Below, in pieces: positions 23,529 through 37,550 of a stretch of DNA of 64,000 nucleotides. Positions within the stretch are counted from its first letter, which is position 1. Each line of letters begins with the position of its first letter. Source of the DNA: Leptodactylus fallax (taxonomy: Eukaryota > Chordata > Amphibia > Anura > Leptodactylidae); the NCBI GenBank assembly GCA_947044405.1, contig CAMRHE010000067.1, positions 2,797,501 through 2,861,500 of the forward strand, written 5' to 3'. A model generated the notes under the pieces. That model saw only the letters and a program-made list of their open reading frames with translations, was not told the DNA's origin and did not search any database. The translations under genes and the position numbers were made by a program.

Positions 23529-25139
23529 AGGGGTTTTCCTATTTGGACATATTCCTTTAACAATACAGCCACCTCAATCATTAGCTGGTTTCCATGAATC
23601 TTGAATCTGTGATTCCTAGCAATCATCCAATAAGAGAATCTGCAGATGACAAAACTTTTTTCCTGTAGTGACTGCTATAGGGAATATATGGCATGACACA
23701 GGGCCCATTCACATGGCCATGTAATTGTTGTGGTTGTCTACTCATGATAATGCACATTGTTTCTAAGTACTTCCCCCATGACATCCAAATGACCTGATAG
23801 TCCATTGAATTTTCTGAAATTCTTTTTGGGTCAGCTGTAAGATTTGGTCCGAATAAATTCAATCCGAATTAAAAGGACCCGGATTGCCCTGAAAAGTTCT
23901 GTAGAACATTCTAAGGTCTTCTAGGACTGTACTGAACCCCCTTTTCAACCTGTATTCATGAAATAGCTACAGTACCTGCAAGGTATTGTGAGAAAGCCTG
24001 CCAGGCCACTGCCCTAGGTCATGTTATTTTTCTTCTCTGTCTTCTTCTGATCTGTAAAATGACAGTTACCATTTTGAACAATTTATATCACATGAATTCC
24101 AAAAGTTTTGGATTCTCCAAAATCCAACATTTTTTTGAAATTTGAGCAAATTTGATTTGTACTGAAGCAATTCACTATTTTCTTCTTGTGACGACTAAGG
24201 CCACATTTAAAATAAGATGTGATGCAAGTCTAGTAATATTTATTTTGTACTATGAGAAGGTTATTATCCAATAAATGCCAATGGTTACAATATCCTCCCT
24301 GATATAATAGGCTTTTGATACTTGATCATTGGACCACCTGCAATACATAGCTGTCTCATCTATTGGGATTACAGAAATTGCTGATCCTGGTAGTTAAAAA
24401 GAGTTATCTCAAAGACAAAAGTGATAAGTGTCATATCAGTGGGGTCAGACTACGAGATCCACACGATTATAAGAACAGTAGTCGAGCAATTCTATGGGAT
24501 TGCTAACTATGCTCTTTACTTAGCTTCTCTTTGGCAATCCCTTAAAGCTGAATAGAGCAATAAGTAGAAACTACTTGTCCTGCAAGAAGCAAGACTCCCC
24601 CCACCCCAAAAAAAAAAAAAAAAGTTATTCGTTTTATAATGGTGGGATGGACAAGACTTTGTGTGATCCACAGGGGCAAAAATGGTTTGCCACTTAAGAG
24701 GCAGCCATCTTGGTGTGATTTCTTGTATAACTCAGTTATACATCACATGATCAGTGGACCCTAATTATGAAGACGTTGAATAATCTAAAATACTTAAACC
24801 ATTCAACTGAATAGGTCTAAAATCTGGTATTTAATGATTCCATTTTCTGTAAAGAAAACCCCAAAGGAAAAGTTCTAATAGAGAGCAAACATGGAATGAG
24901 AGGCCATAATAATGTGTCCTGGCTACTTGTCCTCCCCGCTGTGTGTGTTAATATACAAAACTGTAAGTAATTACCATGCGCCGCTAGAGAAATAATGACC
25001 CCTTGTAGACTTCATATATAGTGACAAGTGTACAAATTAAGGATCATGTAAATGGAAAAAATCTTTCTTTTTACACTTAACTTTTACAAAGAAACATGTT
25101 TTTTTCTGGAATAGAAAAACAGTGAAGATCATTTTCACA
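23529..25139. other. Unassigned, possible eroded hAT-type MITE within
   Basis: The 23830-24180 block contains TTTGGTCCGAATAAATTC, and later AAAATCCAACA with AAATTTGAGCAAATTTG, resembling the ends of the AGAGATGAGCGAAC family, but no boundary is preserved. An A-run lies at 24607-24623. No gene seen. Confidence 0.35.
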
Positions 25140-25450
25140 TGAAAGAGTTGTTAGGCATCATGCAGACGACCGTGTGTGTGATGCCGGCCGTGACTGAGTG
25201 GCACAGGCATGGATATCATCTGTGTGCCGCCCAAGCACCAGCCTTGCTTCTGTGGCCCCATTCATTCGGGCCAGCGAGCACGGCTGCAAAACCAGATAGG
25301 AATAGGACCTGTCCTGAGTTTTGCAGCATGGGTTGTCAGTCAGAACATGGAACCTTGAAAATCATGGTTGTGTGCATTGGCCAATACAAATGAATGGGTC
25401 AGTGTACTATCCGGGAAAAACCCGGATAGCTCATTGAACTAGCACATGGT
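25140..25450. mobile_element. Dispersed GC-rich MITE-like repeat
   Basis: Related to 15326-15600 (see that entry). The ends GCAGACGACCGTGTG and ACATGGTCCTGTGCATG are weak inverted repeats. Confidence 0.5.
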
Positions 25451-26373
25451 CCTGTGCATGGGTCCTTGTCCTGAGCAGATGTGGTCTATTCTTTATCAAG
25501 GTGTCTAGGTTCTTCCCAAATTTCAAAACAATGATCTAGGAATAACAATAAAACTCACTTAGGTACACACAAAATGGATTGAAGTTACAGTAATTTAGTA
25601 ACCAGCAAAAAAATCATTTCAAGGTCAAACTAAATTCTGTATTTGATGCTAGTCTGGAATTCTAAGGCATACATTTTATAGGGATCAGGAAGCTGCAGGG
25701 TTAAATATAAATCTGATGATCTTGAAAAATGTATCACTTGTGTGTTTTAAGACAGCACAGACGATTCCTTGGAGTGTGTGAGAAGCATTAAGGTTGACAT
25801 ACATACACACATTACTAGTGGGAAACTTCTAAATTGTATTAAAGGAGATCTATAGACTGACTCATGTAGACTGAATGAGAAGAGAATGTCAAGTACTCTA
25901 TTTGTGAAACCAACTCTGTTTTTCGACATCGTCCACGTCGCTCATCCAGGCTTCCTAGGTAGGTTCATACAATTTTTATGGTTGTATCCTGTCCTCTACC
26001 TGGACAAGCATCCTTTTAGCCTGTGTAAACAATCATATAGATTGTGGTTGTCCAGATCCTTGAAACATAAACCATAGTACCAAAACATTATATGTATTTT
26101 TATAATTTCAGAAATTTTCACTTACTCATATTTTCAATAAATATTGGTGCTTTCCTTTTATGTCGAGGCAACTATTTTTGCAAACAGGAAGTGTAGTCAT
26201 GTTGTTTTGTCACTTAGTTTCTAATAACTAACAACAAAATATCATTCTGTCAGTATATTAAATCGATAACTAATGGGGACAACCAAATTGGCCATTATAT
26301 ATATGAAAATGGAGAAATGAAAGTATTCCATACTGTATCTAAAACAATGAAATCTATTCCTGTAAGACTATGG
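25451..26373. other. No recognisable feature
   Basis: Unassigned AT-rich sequence. Confidence 0.4.
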
Positions 26374-26526
26374 CTAAGGCCCCATGTAGCGAAATGCAGC
26401 TAAAAAGACGCTGCAGAAAAAAAATTCAGCAAAAACGGGCATTTTTCATGCCTTTTTCTATAATACGCAGTGGTTTTTGACCCGTAGAAGCCAAAAATGC
26501 TGTGTTTCTGCAATATGGGGCCTTAG
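26374..26526. mobile_element. hAT-like MITE, GGCCCCATGTAGCG family, short copy 3
   Basis: 153 bp. The left end CTAAGGCCCCATGTAGCGAA and the right end in complement CTAAGGCCCCATATTGCAGA give the clearest terminal inverted repeats of this family in the window. No certain target duplication. Confidence 0.85.
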
Positions 26527-27689
26527 CCTTTTAGAAGGAAATTGTTAAGAATTATATGGATATTATGCTCTTCTGTTCACAACAAAAAAAATATCTAATT
26601 TGGGACTGTTCTAATATACCGTAATTTATATGTGTTGTCATACTTTTATACCCTTGTATGATACACTATTGCTTATGCAGATTTTGTATTATATAAAACA
26701 AACAAAAAACACATTGTTACCATTTAATAGGATTGATTAGAACCAGCTTTAGATTTTTAGGATGTTTTTCTAAAATGTATTGGTATTTACAGCACAAAAC
26801 AAAATGTTCTGTAGACATCCAAGACATTCATTAACTTTATAATCTGCAAGTCATTATCATAAAAAGCTCTGATGCGTGATAGCATTAGGTCAATGAATTC
26901 AATATACGTCTACCCTGTTCACAGTTAATATTTAGTAAATTATTAAAATCATAGTGAGTTTTTTCATGATTAATTCAGCACAAACCTTTTTATGTTAAGC
27001 TTTTTATTAAGGAGAATACATAAGAACAATTGATTCACATAGGAAAAAAAGACTTTTTTGAGTTATTTTGTATTGTAGCTTGGAAACTGCATAAAAAGTT
27101 CAGTAAGTTTAGAAATAATTTACCTATTTTAGATTCTTTCAATTATGTTTAATTGATGATGTTAAAAAAGTGAGGATTTACGAGAACAGAAAAAAAAAAG
27201 TAAAATATACATGAGATACAGGCAGACAGAAAAGACATATAGTATATGTACAGATAACCAAATTACAATGTTACCAAATACATAGTAGAGAAGGTTGAAG
27301 AAAGATACAGATGCAACATGTCAAACCTACAATGTTGATTGAGACGGAGGCGAAAAGTTCTAAGAGGCAGATACCAATTGACCCATATTAGCAGGAAAAT
27401 CAGAATTAACCCCTGGATCAGCCATCTTCAGAAATCTAGTACAAGTTATAATTGACCGTACATATTAGATCTTTATCGGCCTAGCCCACTGATTTCAGCG
27501 GTGCTGGCTGCCAATTTATGGGGGTTTCCTGACTTGCTTCCTTCTGCAAATGTTGGTGGAGAAACAGGCAACTGGACTATTTAATTTTCCCTTCTTCCTG
27601 CTCATGTTGAACCATGCTTAGCGTGTATATGCATGGTGTTGTCAGAGAAAGAGTGTTCAGCTGACACTTATGAGTATGACTAGCTTTAA
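26527..27689. other. No recognisable feature
   Basis: Unassigned. The 26820-27010 stretch is AT-rich with several TAAT/ATTA words and no repeat structure. Confidence 0.4.
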
Positions 27690-27950
27690 GTGTTGTCCAA
27701 CTAATTTTTATTGATGACTTCAGGATAGGTCATCGAGATCAATGAGGATCCAACATGTGGGACCTCGACTGATCAGCTGTTTGAAGGGCACCCCATGTTC
27801 TATTAACTGTTTACATTGCACTCTATCTGTTCCATAGAGGCCAAGCAATGTAGTTACATGCTCTTTCCAAAGAACTGAATAGGATGAAGCATGATGTACA
27901 TGTTAAAGCAGATAACAGCAGGGCCAGGGAGACCAAAACTAGTTACAGGC
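27690..27950. repeat. Dispersed repeat fragment (GGATAGGTCATC family)
   Basis: Contains CAGGATAGGTCATCGAGATC and GATCAGCTGTTTGAAGG. Related words occur at 58880-58925 (TGATCAGTAGTTTGAAG) and 59935 (AAGGATAGGTCATCAATATC). Confidence 0.55.
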
Positions 27951-28259
27951 AGTAATTCATGTGGATCTGATTTAACACATATTCTGTGATATAAACTCAT
28001 TATTATGTGAGAACTATTTTTATTTGACATAATTTTTTATCCATTTATTAAATTATTTTCACCCTGCGTCAGGAGGAAGCTGTGATAATATGATCTATGT
28101 CCTCCCAGCATTCCTGTGTAGGCAGATTGAATAAATTACATAATTTGTCGAATTCATATTCATTCCATAAAACAGCATTGTGCATAGTGATCTTCCACTG
28201 TGCACAGCTACTTGTCTTGGAAATCAATGAAACTTCCAATAACCAGTGCATGTGCTAAC

Positions 28260-28823
28260 AAGAGATGCGTGAAGCTTGCAAGATTAATTTTCGCAAATAT
28301 TTGTGAGCTTTTCCCTCTAGTTTAGATTTGGACTGAAATTGTTCAGTCCGAACTGAAAGTGCTTTTATGATACTTGGGTTCTCTTCAGACTCAAGAATAC
28401 AATAAGCAAAGGGCCAAGGGAGGTGTGGTAAAATGTAAAATGCTGATGTCCACCTTTTCTCACCTCTCTTGGTCTTCCTTACAACATCTGGTGTGCATTG
28501 CCCGGTGTCTTCAGTCGTCTTCAGATCTCTTCTGGATTTTTAAGTCACATGGGGCTCACCGATGTCATGAAGCCAAATAAAAGGTCTTAGTGGTTCCCGG
28601 GAGCCCATGATGTCACAGAAGCAGCCAAAGAGGGCAGGGAATGCACACCACATGCCGCAATGGGAGGCCAGGAAAGATAAGGCAAGGTGACTATCAGCAT
28701 TTTCTATTTTACTGTACCTTCCATAGATAGCAAACCCCAAAAATCTCTGGTTCAGCCAAAACCCACATTTTTGGAAAAATCGTAACAAATCCAGCTTGTT
28801 ATGAACCAGTTCGCTCATCTCTA
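28260..28823. mobile_element. hAT-type MITE (AGAGATGAGCGAAC family)
   Basis: 564 bp flanked by a perfect 8-bp duplication GTGCTAAC (28252-28259 and 28824-28831). The left end is AAGAGATGCGTGAAGC, diverged; the right end in complement is TAGAGATGAGCGAACTGG. The interior contains TTCAGACTCAAGAATACAAT and no transposase frame. Confidence 0.9.
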
Positions 28824-28831
28824 GTGCTAAC

Positions 28832-29303
28832 ATAAGAAACAGAGAACTATTGCACACGCACTGTCCAAAAACAAAAGGTAGAACCAATGATCCATGGAAA
28901 CACAAAACAGATCAACAAATAATGGTCAATTAGTATCACTTAAAATGAATTATTATGACATATGCATCTGGTATTTTACCAAATAAACCTTAGTCTCTGA
29001 CATCAGCAAAACTTCTTTTAGACTGTGCTGACAGTGCTTCAGGAGTGTTGCATCTAAGGAAAATTTTGTGTGCAACACTGTATGCTTTAGCATTCTGTGA
29101 ACTTTTGTGGCTTACTGCTTTTCAGCTGAGCTTATTGCTTCTTGATGTTCCCGTTTCTCAATAACAGCACTTACAGGTGATGAGGGCAGCAGCCGCTGTG
29201 CAGGCATCTGATGAAATGATGAACTGACTTGATCAAAATGTGGAATATGCTGGTACAGTCGTATCGAGAGCCACTGAATGTTTGATTTTATACATCTGTA
29301 AGG
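28832..29303. other. No recognisable feature
   Basis: Unassigned sequence. Confidence 0.4.
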
Positions 29304-29307
29304 TTAA

Positions 29308-29710
29308 AGGAGATGTCAGCCAATAAAAGTTGCTTTCAAAAAACTTTAGACTTCTGTAAAATACCAAACTAAGTCATACTCATCATCCAGACCCCACCAC
29401 TTCTATGGCTCCAGTATCTGGACCCCCAGTCTCCAGCAACAGTGTTTCAATGACTGTGGCAAGCAATTACTGGATGTACCCAGGTATTGACAGTGGGGGT
29501 TGGATGGTATGACTTATTTTCTTATTTTACAGTAGTCTGAGACTAAGGGTACATGGCTACTTTGTCTGCGACTCCAGTCTAGCGACCAAAGATTGCCGTG
29601 TTGCCCTGCAACTCCTTCACCCAGGTTAGTGAATCGACTAGAGTCACGCTAACATGATTAAAGGAGTCACAGGCAACATGGCAATCTTTGGTGACAGGAG
29701 TGATGTCAAC
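29308..29710. mobile_element. TTAA-type MITE end followed by a second repeat
   Basis: AGGAGATGTCAGCC follows TTAA at 29304-29307 and looks like a single MITE end. From about 29540 a different inverted repeat begins, related to 15815-16115 (ACCAAAGATTGCCGTGTTGC mirrored by GCAACATGGCAATCTTTGGT). Confidence 0.55.
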
Positions 29711-30684
29711 GTTCCCTGGTCACCTCTGTGACATGTGATTGGTCCTCAGTGTTCACATGGGGGTGGGGTGTCAATATCATTATGATGATGAGTTCTGTGG
29801 CTAATCGGAGAAGTTGAGTTTTAGTGTATTTTATGTACAAATTATTTTTCATTATTATTTGACATTTCTTTATCTACAGTTAATGAACTGATAATATGGT
29901 AATAATATGGTTGGCCTTATCTTTGTACAAAACATACAAAGATCAACGCAGACTTTATCAAGATACCTCAGACACAACCTTGTCCACAGATACATTGTTT
30001 CAATACATGATTGAAGGATTTCCTACAATAAACAAAATGTTATGGGGACAAGAAGTAATGTTCTTGAGTCACCCCTCCTTCCCCCCGCCCCTAGTCATAA
30101 TATACAATTTAGTAACTTAATTTCTGGAGCAGTCAGTTCTTCTAATTCTACTTACTTGACAGCCCTTTGGGATTTCATCTAAGTATTGCCCCATGTCATA
30201 TTCTGAATACCCAGTGGGTGAAGTTTTCATTAGAAATGCTTAAGTGTAAATAGTATTCTTGGAAGTAATGGCTTTTGTAATGGATTTGTTCATTCAATTA
30301 AAACCTGCAGTCCGTAATAATTTAGTATGCAAGACTTGGACTATATTAGAATCTAGTAATATTCATGTATCTGGTTCATAAGAAATTGATGTGAGCTGAA
30401 ATATTAATTCTCAGGTTACATAAATGACCAGAAAGGTATTGTTGGCTGATGTTATATTTATCATGCTTGCTGTGTTCTATATATTGTATATTGTGTTGAT
30501 AGATTTTGTGTAAAAGTCTATCCTTATGTAAATTGGATTGAAATAAGCCAAAGAACTGGAAATACTGTACAATCCATGTTTTTTTTTTTTTTTTTTGATA
30601 TGTATGTTAAAGTTTTCCGGGTACAATTTGCTATTTTTAAAAAGATCTTTCCTGCCCAGTTACCTCAATGTGTGATTTGCCACA
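29711..30684. other. No recognisable feature
   Basis: Unassigned. A T-run lies at 30579-30596. Confidence 0.4.
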
Positions 30685-30686
30685 TA

Positions 30687-31056
30687 CAGGTGCATCTCAA
30701 TAAATTAGAATATCTTTAAACCCTTCATTCATTTCAGTAATTCAGTAATACAATCCATAATCAGCGTCTTCCATGATTGTGTGTCCTACTGAACCAGACT
30801 GAGGGACCATTTAAAGACTTAGGAAACCTTGGCAGGTGACACACTGAATTTACAATACTGAACTTTTTTACAATATTCTAATTTTCTTAAATTTGGGTTT
30901 TCATTACCTGTAATCCATAATCAACATTTACAGAAATAAAACACTTGAAATAGAACACTCTGTGTAAAGAATCTAGAAAATATAGGAGGTCACTTTTTTA
31001 ATTCAATTACTGAAATAAATAATTCAAAGATATTCTAATTTATTGCGATGCGCCTG
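30687..31056. mobile_element. Tc1/mariner-type MITE, copy 1
   Basis: 370 bp between TA dinucleotides (30685-30686 and 31057-31058). The ends are CAGGTGCATCTCAATAAATT and its near-complement. The interior is non-coding. A second copy with high identity lies at 45885-46261. Confidence 0.95.
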
Positions 31057-31151
31057 TACTTAATGTCATACAGCACTCTGTGCTGGTGTGCTACCTTTCC
31101 CAGAAAACCTAGAAGTGTGGTTACCTCTGTGAGCACTTCTCTTTCATTAAG

Positions 31152-31260
31152 GCAGTGTTTGCAAACCTTTTCAGACTCAGGGCACCCCAAGAGAAAAAAA
31201 AAATTCTTTGGGACACCCCTACCAAATAACTTTTACCAAGAAACAAAAAATCTTCCTAAG
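31152..31260. mobile_element. hAT-like MITE end fragment
   Basis: CAGTGTTTGCAAACCTTTTC followed by GACTCAGGGCACCCC resembles hAT MITE ends. Only one end was recognised. Confidence 0.4.
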
Positions 31261-31359
31261 GATGCAGATAATATTGTTTGAAGGCATGCGGTCATCTTTG
31301 CGGTCAACTAGAGTGTTGCGGCCCCATGGCAGGTTGCCACCCCCGCATTAAGGATTAGT

Positions 31360-32280
31360 GTGCTCTCCTGCTAAATGTCCTTCTGTCAATCCCTGTCTGC
31401 CTGCGTGTCTACCTGCTAAGCTTCCTTCTGCCAATCCCTGTGTGCTCTCGTCTAGCCACATCCTAACTTTGCAAAGCTTCAGTCTGTGCTACGTTTCTTG
31501 CTGTCTGTAGGCCTGTTCAATGTTCAGTTCTTTGTGTAATTATTTGCTGTTTGGCCACATGTTGTCCATCTGTTTGTATGTCTGAGTTATGTCTATTGCT
31601 GATGTCATGTCTGTAATTCTGTGGACATATTTTTTCTTCTGTTAAGTATTCCTGTGTGGAAGAGTTTGTCCTTCCGCGATGTTTGCATTTCTGACTGCCA
31701 TGTTTGAATGCATTTCCTTCTGTCTACCATGTCTGGATGCATATCCTTCCATCTGCTATGTGTGGACGCATGTTTTTCCATTTGCTAAGTTTGGCCTTTG
31801 AGTTTCTACTATGTATGTATTTCTGCTACCTGTGGCTATTGGTCTTCCGTTATGTCAGTACCTCTGCTACTTGTGTCCTTTGGGCTTCTGTTTTGTTTGT
31901 ACCCCTAATATCTATTTCGATGTCACATTTTGGATTCCTATGTTTGATCTGGCCTCTGTTATCTGGATGTTCTGGCCTGTTCCAGAGTGATTTCCTCTGT
32001 TGCCAGTCTTATACTCCCATCTGTTTTTTACTCTGTGGATGTATTCTGTTTGTTCTCTTTTTAGCCTGCATTCACATTTTGCATTTTACCTGATTTTGTG
32101 TTGTGCTGCATCATAGTCCTTGACCTGCCTGGTCAGTTGTCACCAGCTGAAAACCACCTCAAAACCACCAGGAAGTAGCTACTAGGTAGACCCCATGCAT
32201 TGAAGTCCAGATCAATGTTTAAGAGTTAAAGGGTGAATACTAGGGAGTCTAATTAGCCAATAAGCTTAGAGGTGGCCCAA
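31360..32280. other. Pyrimidine-rich unassigned block, possible LTR-derived
   Basis: T/C-rich with many CTG/TGT words. Around 31697-31800 a ~29-bp unit of the form CTGCCATGT.TGGATGCAT.TCCTTC repeats about three to four times with divergence. The region resembles LTR leader sequence in composition, but no termini were found. The hydrophobic frame at 31704-32093 follows the repeat and is not called. Confidence 0.35.
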
Positions 32281-32284
32281 AGTG

Positions 32285-32840
32285 AAACTAATTTGGGAGC
32301 ATAGTGGATCTAGCATCACATCTACTATCTTCCCTTGTCCTCTTCAGACCCCAGAATATGATAAGCAAAGGTGCAGAAACATTATAAACATTGGTACTCA
32401 GCTTCCCTCACATTTTCTGAGCTCCTTCGCAACATTAACACTCTCTCAGGGTCCTTTTCGGTTGCCTTTTGGTCTCTCCTGGTCCTCTATAGGTGTTGAC
32501 ATGGGCCCTGGATAACCACTGAGTCCAGTATTTGGGCCTCATCGGTCATATGGAGTGCACCAACATCATGGTGCTGACATTGGGGCGCCTCATGTGACCG
32601 CTGAGGCCCAATCACAGAACTCAGCAGTCCCTCTGAATTTGTCACGTCATCACAAGGAAACCCAGGAGAGGTGGGGTAAAGTGAGTATCAGTGTTCATTA
32701 TGTTTCCGCACCTGAGTCCATACTCTGAACAGACTCCAAAAGTTTTGAACTCAGTTGAACCCAAAATTCTTGGAAAATTTGTTACGAATCCGGCTCATAA
32801 TGAATCCAGCTCAACAAAACAGTCCGTTCATCTCTAGTGT
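32285..32840. mobile_element. hAT-type MITE relic (AGAGATGAGCGAAC family)
   Basis: The right end reads CAGTCCGTTCATCTCTAG, and the interior has CTTCAGACCCCAGAATATG and CATTGGTACTCAGCTTCCCT, as in the copies at 12730 and 28260. The left terminus is missing. Confidence 0.6.
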
Positions 32841-33956
32841 AAAGCTAGACAAACATACCTGAAGATGCACCAAATTTATTATAAAGCATGAGCCACTATG
32901 AAAATTTTGCACATCTTTACACTGCTTGGTCTAAGTTTATGCTGCAAATATGAGGAAGGATTAGTAAATCTGCCTCCCTATCATACACGGTTACAGTACT
33001 TTATGCCAAATAGCAAACTCAGCCCTTTAGTAGCAATAAATTCAACTCAGCTATATACCATTTGCATGTGATTGTATATGTTTTCATATTTCACACCAAG
33101 TTTTCAAGGTTCTCCGAGAGTGTAAAATGGGATTTCAAATGTAAATATTTCTCACGTCCGTGGTGAGCTTAGAGCCAGGAACATTCCCTCTAGCTATGTG
33201 CAATAAAGCTAAGGAAGTACAGTATGTGCATATAGTTCCTATTTCACGGCAAATACCCAGTAACAGCTTAATCCTATCTACGTCTGAGACAGCAAATGAA
33301 ATTATAACCATCAGGGGGGTAATACTGTCAGTGGAGTTAATCAGAATAGCTATTCCGTTGTATGGTTTTATGGCTAGAGATGACAGATATTCATTCTGGA
33401 AAGAACTATTACATAATTATGTTTGGAGACACAAATGAAAATGCATGTATTTTAAATTGCGCATTACTTCAATGCACGTATATGGAATTATATACCCATT
33501 AGTGACATCAGACTACAGCAAAATGCTGTAGCTTCCTCGACTTTCGCAAATTATCCATTTTTTTGCATTGTAAATAACTGAAACGTTTCACTCAAAATTC
33601 AGCTGCCCTAATGAGCTTACAGTCTATTTCTGGCAGGGGATTAAACCACCTGAACAGACGGGATGGATTAAAATGGATACTGTAGTTTTAACAAACTTTG
33701 CATGAATCAATTTTACAGGCAAATATGAGAAACCTTGTGATATATCTTATCAGAGAAAAATGCTTCTTTCTCCACTGATCAAGCTCTTCTCCAATTTCTT
33801 TCTTAACTGGAAAAAGCAGCATCCTAAGTCAAGGAAAAGACAGGAGTTGTATTTGACACAGTCTTTGAGTCCTTGGATTCTTCTCCAAATTCCACCCCTG
33901 TGTAACTCTCAGCAGAACTTCGACTTTCTGCTCAATGATTAGCTTCAGATACAATG
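32841..33956. other. No recognisable feature
   Basis: About 1.1 kb of unassigned AT-rich sequence. Confidence 0.4.
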
Positions 33957-34303
33957 GGGGAGGTTTATCAGTTCCTATACGCCAGAAAACTGGAGTCGAG
34001 GTATGATATCATGATGCACATTGGGCACAAGGCCCTTCCTTGCGCCAAATGAGCAGGAGGAATATGAGAGGGCTGGGACGGTGATGCCTTGGACCAATAT
34101 ATTCATTATAACACACTGCCATGAGTTATAGTGGAAATCTACTCCAGTTCCTAACTGCCATAGATTTCCTTTTTGGCATTAGGATGTACAGCTGATTTAT
34201 GATGACCGGAGCCTCTTCATAAAACACTAGTTCACTGTACCAGTTGGGGCCTTTATTAAGACCGGCATACAATACCCCAGTCTTAATAAATCTGCCCCAA
34301 TGG
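33957..34303. mobile_element. MITE with GGGGGAGGTTTATC ends
   Basis: The left end TGGGGGAGGTTTATCAG and the right end in complement TGGGGCAGATTTATTAAG are inverted repeats. CCAGTCTTAATAAATCTGCC also ends the block at 63600-63885. Confidence 0.7.
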
Positions 34304-34599
34304 GTTTAATCATTGCTAGTCTTGTGCCATGGGTTCTGGTATCGAGCAGGATGCAACAGGATACACAGCAGGTAAGCATCATCCATGATGTTGTGGCTTT
34401 GATATAATTTTTTTAGACCTTAACTGAAGAGAAAAGAACTTTAAGCTTTGCAAGAAATAGACTATAAAAATATAATATATGCAACATTGATTGCCTGTGA
34501 ATGTGCAATTGTGCATTGATATATTACTCAATATGGTATCTCTGCCAGGGAATTTAGCACAGTTTAACCACTTCTTCACAGTTTCATGCTCATTTCCCT

Positions 34600-34790
34600 A
34601 AGTTGATCCTGGGTTTTATACTGTTTGCTGGATTTGGAACTGGAAATTTTTTCCCCTGACATGGGGCAATTGTCATCAGCCTCATGACATTTTTTTGCCT
34701 TCTTCTGGATGAACACTGTAGGGTTCTAGGTTAGACTTAATGGACTTGTGTCTTCATCCAACTTCATCTACTATGTTGCTATGTAATTGT
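34600..34790 (+). mobile_element. L2-type LINE 3' end fragment
   Basis: Ends with a typical L2 tail: TTAGACTTAATGGACTTGTG, TCTTCATCCAACTTCATC and TACTATGTTGCTATGTAA. Upstream, AATTTTTTCCCCTGACATGG is the usual ...FFP region of the ORF end. Only this short 3' piece is present. Confidence 0.75.
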
Positions 34791-34829
34791 TTAAAATGGC
34801 TATTCTTTTTATATGTGGGGTTATGAGAT

Positions 34830-35513
34830 TATACTATAACTTTCTTAATTGTGGTGTTTGGACCCCCCACAGATCCTGAGACTAGAGACTGCAGCATCAT
34901 TCATTTTTTTCTACATAACTGGAACATTCATGCCTGTTCGGACCTCTGTGCCATCCTCCGGCAGCATGCTATGGTGCAGGAGGCGTATTCATTTCTTATC
35001 CTCTGCTTTTGGGCCTCCTGTTGTTGTAGTACAGCTGAGAGTTAGTTGCAGTGTACCAGTCCAGCCAGTGCTCTGGTTTACTAAAGAGTTAACATTAGTT
35101 ACTCTTTGATTGACATCTTTTTTTGCCAATCAAGTCTGGGGCAGATTCTTGATACCCTTTATATGATTTTCCAACCCTCTCTTGGTTGCTTGCTATTAGT
35201 CTCTCTGAGTCTGCTAAGCATTATACTGTTTCCTCTGATTATCTATTTTCTGATCTTGGCTTTTCCCTTTGACTACTCTTCTGGTTCTGATTCTCTACTT
35301 TGCTGCCCGACTGGTTTTACCCTTGGCTCTCTTGTTTACCCGTTCCTGTTTGTTTGTCTTATCTTTGTTTTGTGTATTCACTTGTACTATAGGAAGGGAC
35401 CGTCACCCAGTTGTCTTCTACCACTTAAAGTAGTTAAGGCAAACAGGGGCTGGTTTCAGCATTAGGACTCACTGTCTTCATCATTCCTCTTCCTCCCAGA
35501 TTCCAGCAGAAGC
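34830..35513. other. T/C-rich block, possibly LTR-derived
   Basis: Contains GATCTTGGCTTTTCCCTTTG and AGGAAGGGACCGTCACCCAG, which I associate with LTR/leader sequence of frog retrotransposons. Termini are missing, so this is a low-confidence assignment. The open frame at 35106-35465 is compositional. Confidence 0.4.
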
Positions 35514-35515
35514 TA

Positions 35516-36449
<934 letters not shown>

Positions 36450-36451
36450 TA

Positions 36452-37364
36452 CTAAGGAATTGCTTTATTGGCAATTCCCTAACAATAACAGTTTTCCTGA
36501 CCTGTACAGTTCCCCTTTCACTTAAAATTTGTCTCCCACTGATCAGAAAGTGATAGCATATCCTAGCAATATGACCAGAATAACCCTTCAATGGTAGTCA
36601 CTGATTTAGTACAGTTTCTCTTTCATTCCATTCTGATGCACCTTTCAGCCAAAAGCTTTTACAATATAAACCCAGCTACGCTCGGAGAGCTCAGAACATG
36701 CTTTCTACCAGGATGATTTGTTGGGAAATGTAATTGTTTTATTTTTGCTATATTTTCTTCTGCACTTAAACATTATTGTATTTCAGTTTCTGTTACTTGT
36801 CAAGAAAATGCATTACAACATAGGAAGTGACTGTAGGGCAGAGAGAGTGTAAAACTAACTTGCTGACTTGCACTTGTAGAAGTATTGGAAATACACTTAG
36901 ACTGCGGCTGCCTATGTTTCAGGTTATGACATAGCATTCAGCAGAAATGTGAGCAGGCACTATTCTAGGGATGGGAACCTGATAGATCATATGTGATAAG
37001 GAGATATTCCCATGTATTGCCTTTATCTTTCCCATGTAGCATTTCTTTTTACTGCCTGTGTTTAGGACATGCATTGAGAGATTGATGGCACATTGCTAGA
37101 ATATTCCATCAAGATGATCAAATAATGTCCTGTAAATTAATGCAAAACAATAGGTTTCATTAAAAAAATAATTACATTTCTAGTTTTCCTTTTGCTTGCT
37201 TTAACGAAGACCTCTAGTGGAAACACAACTTTCAATGCAACCCCACCTGACTGTATATCACACTGTGCACTTCATTTATGCATAAAGTACTTCTATACAT
37301 CTCTGCTCCTCATAAGTCTCCTTAGATACGTCCTTGCATGGTTAGCCTGCTGCACAAAATCTTG
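36452..37364. other. No recognisable feature
   Basis: Unassigned AT-rich sequence. Confidence 0.4.
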
Positions 37365-37550
37365 TAGGAGTGGGATGCCGGCACTTACTACAGTCGAACA
37401 TCCCATAGGGAAGGCAGGGATAGTTTATTACCATCCCTGCCTTCCCGATCGCTGTGTACCCAGCAGTCACAAGATTTCTCGGGGGTCGGGAACTCTGTGA
37501 GCTGCTGGGTCCTAGAGGACCTAGATAAACTCTGGAGTACTGCATAGGAG
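37365..37550. mobile_element. Fragment related to the 6689-7512 repeat
   Basis: Shares CCCTGCCTTCCCGATCGCTG and GAGCTGCTGGGTCCTAGAGG with 6830-6920. It also has an inverted pair, GGAAGGCAGGGAT and ATCCCTGCCTTCC. Confidence 0.65.

Noticed and set aside
31704..32093. 129-codon hydrophobic open frame, looks like a membrane protein
   Set aside because: T/C-rich sequence naturally encodes F, L, S and C. The region is a degenerate tandem repeat with no start context, motif or partner exon.
35106..35465. 119-codon leucine/phenylalanine-rich frame
   Set aside because: Compositional artefact of a T/C-rich block likely derived from an LTR.
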